DNA of 64,000 nucleotides from contig JALFCG010000004.1 of NCBI GenBank assembly GCA_022771265.1, positions 1-64,000 on the forward strand, given 5' to 3'. Each line of letters begins with the position of its first letter. The stretch's first letter is position 1. Shown piece after piece: positions 20,899-28,452 of the stretch. The notes beneath the pieces were generated by a model. It ran no database searches. It had not been told where the DNA came from and was given only the letters and a program-made list of their open reading frames with translations. A program made the translations under genes and the position numbers. Origin of the DNA: Prevotella sp. GTDB taxonomy: Bacteria; Bacteroidota; Bacteroidia; Bacteroidales; Bacteroidaceae.

Positions 20899-22888
20899 AC
20901 AGGCAGCTTTGGCTGTCGCAATGTGTTGTGTAAGTGGTATGGAGGCACAGGACTCACTACGCACGCAGAATATCGAAGAGGTTGTGGTGACGGCTGACAG
21001 AAGCCGAAGAGCCAACGTCTTCGAGACAACTCCAGTGCAGTCGCTCAGCGGCGACGACATAAGGACGATGGGACTGCAGAACCTTGCCGATGCGGTGAAG
21101 AAATTTGCAGGAACAGCGGTGAAGGACTACGGGGGCATTGGAGGTATGAAGACTGTGTCGGTGAGAAATCTTGGCGCACAGCATACTGCCGTGAGCTACG
21201 ACGGGGTGACAATGAGCAACACCCAGGCAGGACAGATAGACATAGGAAGGCTATCACTGGACAACGTCGGACTGCTCTCCATGGCAGTAGGGCAGGGGAG
21301 CGACATGATGCAGTCGGCAAGACACTATGCCTCGGCAGCCATACTGTCGATAGAGACTGAACAGCCATCGCTGCAAAAAGGCGAGAGACAGCTTCGCTTT
21401 GGATTGACAGGAGGGTCGTGGGGACAGGTAAATCCTAAGCTGCGCTACTGGCAAGGATTGGGAAAAGGAACTACAGCAACCCTCGACGCAGACTTTATGA
21501 GAGCCGACGGAAACTATCCCTTCACACTGAAAAACGGAACGGAGGTGACAGAACAACGCCGAAACAACTCCGACATTAGCCAGTGGCACGTTGAGGGAAA
21601 CATACTGCAACAGTGGTCGGACAGCAGCCGGCTGGCTGTGAAGGCATACTTCTACCGGTCGGAACGAGGACTCCCAGGCAGCGTCATTCTCTATAACGAC
21701 AAGTCTGAAGAACGCCTCTGGGACGAGAACTTCTTCGCCCAGACAACCTACGAAAAGGCACTCGGCAAACAGTGGCGACTTGCCCTGAGAGGAAAATACA
21801 CCCACTCGTGGAACCGATATGAGGACACCGACGTGAAATATGCCGATGGAAAAACTGTGCAGACAAACCGCCAGGACGAATACTATGCCTCGGCAACTCT
21901 CGGATGGCAGCCGCTGAAATGGTTGGAAATGGCTGTGGCAGAGGACGTGGCATTCAACAAACTGCACACTACGGTGAACGGCAGCCCCAATCCGCTCCGC
22001 TTCACGTCGCTCTCGGCATTGGCGGCAAAGGCACGCTGGGGCAGGCTGACAGTGGAAGCCAACCTCGTGGCAACATTTGCCAAGGAAACACTCACCGAGA
22101 GCGAGATATACGCCATAAGAACGCCCGATGACCGCAAGAAACTCTCGCCATCGATCTCACTCAATTTCCGTGTGTTGCCCGAAGAGGCGCTGTATGTCAG
22201 GGCATTGGTGAAGCAGACCTTCCGAATGCCTACGTTCAACGACCTCTACTACCTGCAGATAGGCAACACCTCGCTGCGACCGGAGAATGCCAACGAGTAT
22301 GGCTTGGGAGTGACGTGGAACTCACGCCGATGGGGCATATTGAAATATGTCACGCTGACCGTTGATGGCTATTATAATAATGTGACCGACAAAATCGTGG
22401 CTTTCCCTTCCACCTACGTATGGAAGATGGTCAACTTCGGCAAGGTGGAGGCAAAGGGACTGGACGCGACCATCGGCACTGAACTGGAAATGGCAAAGGA
22501 CTTCGGACTTGCCGCCTCGGCAACGCTAACCCTACAAGACGCCAAGGACAAGACCGAAGGCAGTGCCACCTACGGTTCGCAACTGCCATATACACCGAAG
22601 ACCAGCGGCGGACTGTCTGCCATGCTTTCCACACCGTGGATCAACATTGGCTATTCTGCCACAGGACAAGGCAAACGCTACTCGCTGGCGCAGAACACCC
22701 GGCAATATCAGCTCGATGCATATATGGAACACTCGCTGAGCCTGTCACGCCAACTGAACATCAAGAGGGTAGGGGAACTGACACTCCAGCTCACGGTCAA
22801 CAACCTTACCAACAAGCAGTACGAGATAATTAAGTATTATCCGATGCCGGGGAGAAGCGTGACGGCAACCGCTGTTATAAAGATTTGA
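20882..22888 (+). CDS. btuB: TonB-dependent outer-membrane cobalamin receptor
   Basis: Outer-membrane barrel importing B12 with TonB energy. The ORF track start (20726) lies inside the riboswitch and is rejected. The first frame-consistent start giving a signal peptide is TTG at 20882 (KKCIRQAALAVAMCCVSGMEAQ), leaving about 668 aa. Next come a TonB-box-like stretch (NIEEVVVTADRSRRAN), a plug domain (about 40-150, SLSGDDIRTMGLQNLADAVKKFAGTAV) and a 22-strand-type barrel ending in an aromatic-poor VTATAVIKI. The substrate is assigned from the B12 riboswitch and the following btuG-, btuF- and btuC-like genes. The start codon is the weakest part of the call. Confidence 0.88.
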   Translation: MKKCIRQAALAVAMCCVSGMEAQDSLRTQNIEEVVVTADRSRRANVFETTPVQSLSGDDIRTMGLQNLADAVKKFAGTAVKDYGGIGGMKTVSVRNLGAQHTAVSYDGVTMSNTQAGQIDIGRLSLDNVGLLSMAVGQGSDMMQSARHYASAAILSIETEQPSLQKGERQLRFGLTGGSWGQVNPKLRYWQGLGKGTTATLDADFMRADGNYPFTLKNGTEVTEQRRNNSDISQWHVEGNILQQWSDSSRLAVKAYFYRSERGLPGSVILYNDKSEERLWDENFFAQTTYEKALGKQWRLALRGKYTHSWNRYEDTDVKYADGKTVQTNRQDEYYASATLGWQPLKWLEMAVAEDVAFNKLHTTVNGSPNPLRFTSLSALAAKARWGRLTVEANLVATFAKETLTESEIYAIRTPDDRKKLSPSISLNFRVLPEEALYVRALVKQTFRMPTFNDLYYLQIGNTSLRPENANEYGLGVTWNSRRWGILKYVTLTVDGYYNNVTDKIVAFPSTYVWKMVNFGKVEAKGLDATIGTELEMAKDFGLAASATLTLQDAKDKTEGSATYGSQLPYTPKTSGGLSAMLSTPWINIGYSATGQGKRYSLAQNTRQYQLDAYMEHSLSLSRQLNIKRVGELTLQLTVNNLTNKQYEIIKYYPMPGRSVTATAVIKI

Positions 22889-22922
22889 AAATTGAAAGAT
22901 TTAAAATTTAAATATTAACGAC

Positions 22923-24041
22923 ATGAAATTTAGAAGTATTTATCTTTCCGCATTGTGCGGACTCGCTGTTTCGGCAGCAATGACATCTTGTAGTGACGAC
23001 GATGAGTATGACCCGTTTGAGTATGGGTCGAAGATAGCATTGCCACAACATCGCGGCTATGTCCTCAACGAGGGTTCGTATAAACTCAACAACGCCTGCA
23101 TCTCCTTCTTCGACGTAGTTGCCGACACCACAACATCAAAGGAGTATGACCTGTATTTCGTGCAGAACGGTAAGCAGCTCGGCGACACAGGTCAGGACAT
23201 CATCGAGTATGACGACAATATCTACGTGGTCGTCTATGGCTCCAACTACATCGCCAAACTCAACAAGGCTGGCGTGGAACAGTGCCGACACACCTTCGCC
23301 GAAAATCATGGCCAGCCTCGCTATGCAGCGGCTGTCGATGGCATGATTTATGTAACAACCGTTGGTGGCTATGTAGTAAGACTCAATGCCAACGACCTCT
23401 CGCTCAATGCCGACTGCATCGTGGGCAAGGCTGCTGAGCAAATCGACGAGGAATACGGAATCCTCTATGTGGCAATAGGCAATGCCTACGACGGTACATC
23501 AAAAAGCAACAAGATTGCCATCATCGACACCAAGAACTTCAACGACAGCAACGTAAAGACTGTTGACGTGATGGAAAACACGCAGATTGTGGTGGCTAAC
23601 GATAACTATGTCGCAGTGCAGGGCTATGGTGCCGGCGGCTGGACAAACACACCTCTGTGGATTTACAACATCAAGAGCGGCAAGGCTGTTGACACCGGCG
23701 AGTTTGCAACATACGTAGCTGAGGTTGAAGGAACCGACAAGTTCTTCTGCGTTTATTCAAAGAGTGACAACTGGATTGATTATTCGATGTACTATTCACT
23801 CTATGACCCTGTAACGATGAAGAAAGAGGATATCACTTCAAAGATCGTTGCTGCGGACCCAAGCCTTTCATCGAGTATCGTTTACGGAATTTCGGAAGGT
23901 GAAAATGGCTCGTTCTATATCATGACGACAAAACATAGCTCAGGCAATGGTACGATATATCATTTCAACAGCGATTTCAAACTTGTCGGCAAGTTCACCT
24001 CTTGGGGACAGAACCCAAAGAAGGTCGTGCTGGTTGACTAA
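22923..24041 (+). CDS. btuG: Surface lipoprotein, BtuG-like B12-binding beta-propeller (DUF5074-like)
   Basis: A 372-aa lipoprotein (signal ending AMTSC, Cys near residue 23). The cysteine is followed by an acidic stretch SDDDEYD typical of the Bacteroidetes surface-export tag. The rest is a beta-propeller-like repeat protein (YVLNEGSYKLNNACISFFD, IIEYDDNIYVVVYGSNYIAKLN and similar blades). Family and position right after btuB match BtuG, which in Bacteroides sits on BtuB and captures B12 with very high affinity. Sequence divergence within this family is high, so the name rests on architecture and context. Confidence 0.8.
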   Translation: MKFRSIYLSALCGLAVSAAMTSCSDDDEYDPFEYGSKIALPQHRGYVLNEGSYKLNNACISFFDVVADTTTSKEYDLYFVQNGKQLGDTGQDIIEYDDNIYVVVYGSNYIAKLNKAGVEQCRHTFAENHGQPRYAAAVDGMIYVTTVGGYVVRLNANDLSLNADCIVGKAAEQIDEEYGILYVAIGNAYDGTSKSNKIAIIDTKNFNDSNVKTVDVMENTQIVVANDNYVAVQGYGAGGWTNTPLWIYNIKSGKAVDTGEFATYVAEVEGTDKFFCVYSKSDNWIDYSMYYSLYDPVTMKKEDITSKIVAADPSLSSSIVYGISEGENGSFYIMTTKHSSGNGTIYHFNSDFKLVGKFTSWGQNPKKVVLVD

Positions 24042-24049
24042 TAAGTAAG

Positions 24050-25162
24050 ATGACAAAAAAACAATACCTGATATTAGTTTTGGCGATTGTCGCCCTCGTG
24101 TCATGCAACTCCGGAAAAACAACGGGGATGCAGGCAGGGGGCGACACGCTCCGTCTTAGCCACTCACGGCTGCTGACCATCGTCAGCTACGACAAATACA
24201 AGGTGGTTGACATTGCCGACCCATGGAAGGAAGGGCGTAGGCTTCATCGCTATGTCCTCGTCAGCGACTCTTCAGCTGCGCATCTTCCAGAGGGCACTGT
24301 CATCAATGTTCCAGTAAGACGTGCCATGGTGTTTACAACCGTCCATGCCTCGCTCTTGGCTGACCTTGGAGCCATTGGACGCATTAAGGGAATGGCTGAC
24401 GTGGAATATGTGAAAAGAAATGACATAAAGACTCTCCTGAACAGCGGAAGCATAGTGAATGTGGGCAATGGTATGTCGCCAGACATAGAGAAAATCATCG
24501 ACATGGAACCCGATGCCGTGCTCGTCTCACCCTTCGAGAACAGTGGAGGCTATGGCAAGCTCGATGAACTTCACATTCCTCTTGTAGAGTGTGCCGACTA
24601 TATGGAGCCGTCGCCCCTTGCCCGTGCCGAGTGGATGCGTTTCTATGGCATGCTCGTAGGTAAGGAAGACGTGGCTGACAGTCTTTTCATTCAGGTGGAG
24701 AAAGCGTATGACAGCATTAAGGCAAGAGCAAGCAACAGTAAAGTCAAACCACGAGTGATGATGGATTTACCTTCAAGTAATGTGTGGTATGTGCCTGGCG
24801 GACAAAGTACTATCGGGCAGATGATTGCCGACGCAGGAGGCGACTATTGCTTTGCCGACATCAAAAAGGGAGGAAGCTCGGCAATGGCTGTTGAGGCTGT
24901 CGTGGACAAGTGTGAGAATGCCGACCTGTGGCTCTTCCGTTATGGAGGTCCAAGGAAAACCGTTGCCTCCATGGCATCGGAGAACAAGGCTTTCACCCAC
25001 ATCAAGGCGTTCAAGGACAAGAACCTTTGGGGTTGCTCCACCGAGCGCACCGCTTTCTACGAGGAGACACCTTTCCGTCCCGACGTGCTTCTCGGAGAGT
25101 TTCTGCACATATTCCATCCCGAACATGATGCTGAAATGAAATATTTTGAAAAAATCAATTGA
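24050..25162 (+). CDS. btuF: B12 ABC transporter substrate-binding lipoprotein
   Basis: A 370-aa class III periplasmic binding protein with a lipoprotein signal (LAIVALVSC, Cys near residue 18). It has two lobes joined by a long helix. The first lobe contains RAMVFTTVHASLLADLGAIGRIKGMADVEY, and MSPDIEKIIDMEPDAVLVSPFEN is characteristic of BtuF/FhuD-type proteins. It starts 8 bases after the btuG stop and its own stop overlaps the permease gene region, so it is part of the B12 operon. Cobalamin as ligand is inferred from the riboswitch and neighbours; ferric-chelate binders share the fold. Confidence 0.87.
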   Translation: MTKKQYLILVLAIVALVSCNSGKTTGMQAGGDTLRLSHSRLLTIVSYDKYKVVDIADPWKEGRRLHRYVLVSDSSAAHLPEGTVINVPVRRAMVFTTVHASLLADLGAIGRIKGMADVEYVKRNDIKTLLNSGSIVNVGNGMSPDIEKIIDMEPDAVLVSPFENSGGYGKLDELHIPLVECADYMEPSPLARAEWMRFYGMLVGKEDVADSLFIQVEKAYDSIKARASNSKVKPRVMMDLPSSNVWYVPGGQSTIGQMIADAGGDYCFADIKKGGSSAMAVEAVVDKCENADLWLFRYGGPRKTVASMASENKAFTHIKAFKDKNLWGCSTERTAFYEETPFRPDVLLGEFLHIFHPEHDAEMKYFEKIN

Positions 25163-25164
25163 CT

Positions 25165-26166
25165 ATGAAATACGGTCTGATGTTCTCTCTTGCCATTGTG
25201 GTGCTCTTCTTTGTCAACCTTGTATATGGTTCTGTTGACATTCCACTCGACACCGTCGTTGACATACTTCTTGGCAAGGAGACCGACAAGGCTTCGTGGC
25301 GTTTCATCGTCTTGGAGTCGCGTCTGCCGCAGGCAGTAACAGCCATTCTCTCAGGCATGGCACTATCGGTGAGTGGACTCATGCTTCAGACCGCATTCCG
25401 CAATCCCCTTGCCGACCCCTCCATCTTCGGTATCAGCAGTGGAGCCGGTCTTGGGGCCGCTTTGGTGATGTTGCTCTTTGGTGGCAGCGTCTCGGCGGGA
25501 GCTTTGTCGCTGACTGGGTTCGCTGCAGTGTTTCTCGGTGCGTTCGTAGGTGCCATGACAGTTATGGCGATAGTCCTTGCCTTCTCAGTATTTGTGAGAA
25601 ACAGCGTCATGTTGCTCATCATTGGCATCATGATAGGCTATATTTCCTCTTCTGCAATCAGTCTTCTCAACTTCTTTGCCACCGAAGAGGGAGTAAAGTC
25701 CTACCTCGTGTGGGGCATGGGCAGTTTCGGAGGTGTTTCTTTTAGTCAGCTCCCGATCTTCAGCACTGTCACACTTATAGGTCTTGCCTGTTCCCTGCTT
25801 CTTGTCAAGCCTCTCAACATCATATTGCTTGGCAAGAGCTATGCGGAGAATCTTGGTGTCAACACTGCCATGGTGCGTAATTTGCTGCTGGTTGTCACCG
25901 GACTTCTTACTGCCGTCGTCACCTCCTTCTGCGGACCTGTGTCGTTCATTGGCCTTGCCGTTCCCCACCTTGCCCGAATGGTTGTCCGCACGAGTCAGCA
26001 TGGAGTCCTCATGCCTGTAACGATGCTTTCAGGAGCTGCCATAGCACTTCTCTGCAACGTCGTCTGCACGCTTCCTTCCTCCGGCGGCATCATCCCTCTC
26101 AATGCCGTAACCCCAATTCTCGGTGCTCCCGTGGTCATATATGTTATTTTGAGAATGAAGAAGTAG
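25165..26166 (+). CDS. btuC: B12 ABC transporter permease (FecCD/BtuC family)
   Basis: Inner-membrane permease of about 333 aa with ten TM helices. FecCD-family signatures are RLPQAVTAILSGMALSVSGLMLQTAFRNPLADPSIFGISSGA near the N-terminus and FCGPVSFIGLAVPHLARMVV in the region that contacts the ATPase. The ORF track begins at a TTG inside the btuF stop. The ATG at 25165, two bases after that stop, is preferred. The operon normally continues with the ATPase btuD, but here it ends and a tandem-repeat array follows, so the ATPase must be encoded elsewhere. Confidence 0.9.
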   Translation: MKYGLMFSLAIVVLFFVNLVYGSVDIPLDTVVDILLGKETDKASWRFIVLESRLPQAVTAILSGMALSVSGLMLQTAFRNPLADPSIFGISSGAGLGAALVMLLFGGSVSAGALSLTGFAAVFLGAFVGAMTVMAIVLAFSVFVRNSVMLLIIGIMIGYISSSAISLLNFFATEEGVKSYLVWGMGSFGGVSFSQLPIFSTVTLIGLACSLLLVKPLNIILLGKSYAENLGVNTAMVRNLLLVVTGLLTAVVTSFCGPVSFIGLAVPHLARMVVRTSQHGVLMPVTMLSGAAIALLCNVVCTLPSSGGIIPLNAVTPILGAPVVIYVILRMKK

Positions 26167-26491
26167 GGCTTGCCATAACCTTATGCTTCGCCGACTGTCA
26201 ACTTACGATGGTCGACTGTCATAACTATGACTCTACATTCACCCTACACGTTTTTGTAATCCCCCAATCTTATTGAAACTGAACAGGGCAATCAGTTGCA
26301 AACTGAATAGGGTAATCAGTTGCAAACTGAATAGGGCAATCAGTTGCAAACTGAATAGGGCAATCAGTTGCAAACTGAATAGGGCAATCAGTTGCAAACT
26401 GAATAGGGCAATCAGTTGCAAACTGAATAGGGCAATCAGATGCAAACTGTGTAGAGTGTAGAGTTATAGCGACATCCGTCTATATTGCAGT
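26167..26491. other. Intergenic region between btuC and the EamA gene
   Basis: 325 bases without a convincing gene. The centre is the 24-bp tandem array (separate entry). The flanks hold short TCGACTGTCA-like repeats near 26194-26224 and no recognisable terminator or promoter. Open frames on both strands here exist only because the repeat length is a multiple of three. Confidence 0.7.
26276..26450. repeat. Seven tandem copies of a 24-bp repeat containing a small inverted repeat
   Basis: The core GGGCAATCAG recurs at 26286, 26310, 26334, 26358, 26382, 26406 and 26430, exactly 24 bases apart. Copies 3-6 are identical; copies 1, 2 and 7 differ by single bases, as expected at array edges. Each unit junction contains CAGTTGCAAACTG, a 5-bp inverted repeat with a 3-base loop, so the transcript could form a row of short hairpins. 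There are no spacers, so it is not CRISPR. Function unknown. Confidence 0.95.
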
Positions 26492-27391
26492 TCATATACG
26501 AAGAGTCTTGATTTTTGGCAGAATGGTGAGCATTGCCACTGCGAGAAGTATGAGGAAAGTTCCGCCGATACTCATCATGCTCCACGAGTCGCCAAGTATC
26601 AGGATGCCGACCACCATTGCCGTCAGCGGTTCAAATGCGCCGAGAATGGCAACTATGGTGCTGTCAACAAGACGGAGCGACATGGTGACGCAGATGTTGC
26701 TAAGAGCGGTGGGGATCAACCCGAGCAATATGAGGTTTGTCCAGCATGCCGAATCCGTCACGGTCTCAATGGTTCCTTCCTTCAGGGTGGCGTATGCGGC
26801 AAGTATAAGCATTCCGATGAAAAACACATAGAACGTGAGCTTTAGACTTGGTATGCGCTTGAGGCGTAGTCTTGGGACGAAAATGAGATACAAGGCGTAG
26901 GACAAGCCCGAGAGCAATCCCCAGAAAAGTCCTAACGCCGAGAATGTTCCATCTTCAGTGAATACGCCTGTCATCATCATCACTCCCAGTGTCGCAAAGA
27001 GACAGCTTGAAGTGAGTTTCAACGAAAAGCGGTCGCCAAGAAATATCAAACCGATGATGGCGCACCAGATAGGGTCGGTATAAACCAACGCCGTGGCAAT
27101 GCCCGATGACAGGTAGTGGTAGCATTCAAGCGTAGCCAAGGCTGTGCCTATGTAGAATAATGACAATATGGCTATTCGCCATAATTCGGAAAGCGACACT
27201 CTTAAGTCAGTCTTTTTCAGTAGCAACATTCCGAGCATAGCCAGTGAACCGAAGAGAAAACGATATACCAGTATGCTGACATTGCCCATGCCCGCTGCAA
27301 TGACTGGAATGGAAAAAAGGGGTATCAAGCCAAAGGAGATGCCTGATACTATGCCATTGATTAATCCAAGGGTTTGTTTGTCCATGCTCAT
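26492..27391 (-). CDS. EamA/DMT family transporter
   Basis: A 299-aa inner-membrane protein with ten predicted TM helices in two EamA halves (about 8-140 and 150-292). It has the drug/metabolite transporter look: GIVSGISFGLIPLFSIPVIAAGM in the first helix and GAFEPLTAMVVGILILGDS before the last helices. Substrate cannot be predicted; related proteins export amino acids or other small metabolites. It is a single gene with its own perfect promoter. An alternative start two codons later (MDKQTLG) is equally possible. Confidence 0.85.
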   Translation of the reverse strand: MSMDKQTLGLINGIVSGISFGLIPLFSIPVIAAGMGNVSILVYRFLFGSLAMLGMLLLKKTDLRVSLSELWRIAILSLFYIGTALATLECYHYLSSGIATALVYTDPIWCAIIGLIFLGDRFSLKLTSSCLFATLGVMMMTGVFTEDGTFSALGLFWGLLSGLSYALYLIFVPRLRLKRIPSLKLTFYVFFIGMLILAAYATLKEGTIETVTDSACWTNLILLGLIPTALSNICVTMSLRLVDSTIVAILGAFEPLTAMVVGILILGDSWSMMSIGGTFLILLAVAMLTILPKIKTLRI

Positions 27392-27438
27392 TACGACTTG
27401 TTCTCTACTTCCATTGCTATGTGTCTATTTTTTATTTT

Positions 27439-27470
27439 GCAAAAGTAGGAATAAAAAACGACACTACCAA
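27439..27470 (-). promoter_or_regulatory. Promoter of the EamA transporter gene
   Basis: On the minus strand, TTTG is followed after exactly 20 bases by TACTTTTG, about 47 bases before the start codon. Confidence 0.78.
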
Positions 27471-27522
27471 ACTTTTCATCATTTTTATCTATACTTATCT
27501 CAGAAAGCAGCGTATATTCACG

Positions 27523-28398
27523 CTATTTTGACTCCCCCGGATTCGTCTTTTGGATTGTAACTACATTTAGTCTGCCTTGAAATGTCATTCCTTTCACTTT
27601 CACCTTGGCATTGTCATTGTCGGCAGACACTATGAGTTCGCATCTGCCATCTTCGTGTTTTACCATGATGGCTTCAGCATTCTTTGTCACTTTATCCCTA
27701 ATGTCAACAGAAGGGTAGGTGACCTCTGTAACAGAGTTTGCAATAGCTTTGCTCTTAGGCACGAATACGTTGACGAAAGGATGAGCGTAGTATGGCATAC
27801 ATCTCTGTAAGGGGAAATACAGTTCCCTCGTGTATGACTTCCAGGGTCTGGAGACCATGAATAGTTTGCGAATGACCGTGGTTGATATCCTGCGGCATCT
27901 TCGAATGTAGTATTCCGAGCATGTATGTCTTGAGCACGCTGATAGCGGCACGTCTGTATTTTTTGCCTTATATCCCTTTGCTGCATCAAGAGCCAGTCCT
28001 GCTATTTCCCCGTTTATGCTTCCTATGATGCAACCAGTCTGTGAGAGGTTTGCCCATTCGTATGGTTTGTTGTCTAATGAGAGGTTCTGAAGATACATTT
28101 CCCTCTCGTCCTCCTGTCTGGGATTTAGTTCCTCCAATTTCGGACGACGATATTTTGTGACGTGGCTTCGAGCCCCATTAATTTGCAATGTAGGCACTTC
28201 TGCACTGTCGCCACCGCAGTGGTGGTAGAAGTCCCCCTTCATAAACTGTTGTGTGGCATGAGTGCGCCAATGCATCTGCAGTCTGTCGCTAAGCTATGTT
28301 TCACCCAGTTGCACGTATTTATCTACCCTTGAATCCTGACCAAACACTGGTATGGAAGCAAGGAGTGTCATGATTATATGTAAGAATGTTTTTCTCAT
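27523..28398 (-). pseudogene. Degraded secreted protein gene (nonsense, frameshift, probable internal deletion)
   Basis: An ATG at 28398 opens a signal peptide (MRKTFLHIIMTLLASIPVFG) and mature start QDSRVDKYVQLGET, then an in-frame TAG. The same frame continues as the ORF beginning 28275. Near 27940 the family-like sequence jumps to another minus-strand frame (VLKTYMLGILHSKMPQDINH, HSQTIHGLQTLEVIHEG), and near 27770 it returns to the first frame (FVNVFVPKSKAIANSV). The second jump may be an internal deletion, since what follows looks like a C-terminal beta-domain. I do not recognise the family with certainty; the NHGHSQT-type motifs suggest a helical-toroid hydrolase or lyase, a guess only. 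It lies 54 bases downstream of the GH106-like gene, probably in the same operon. Confidence 0.82.
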
Positions 28399-28452
28399 TG
28401 TCAATATTTATTAGTGTTATTACTAAAATAAATGTTTCGCATTAATTATTTG

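Noticed and set aside
21254-21967. 237-aa minus-strand ORF
   Set aside because: Shadow of btuB; no family features.
26276-26450. CRISPR array
   Set aside because: Repeats are directly adjacent without unique spacers, and no cas genes are nearby.
26239-26461. ORFs on both strands through the 24-bp repeats (68 aa and 62 aa, eight-residue repeats)
   Set aside because: The period is 24 bases, a multiple of three, so any stop-free unit stays open on both strands. No start region, promoter or conserved protein is visible.
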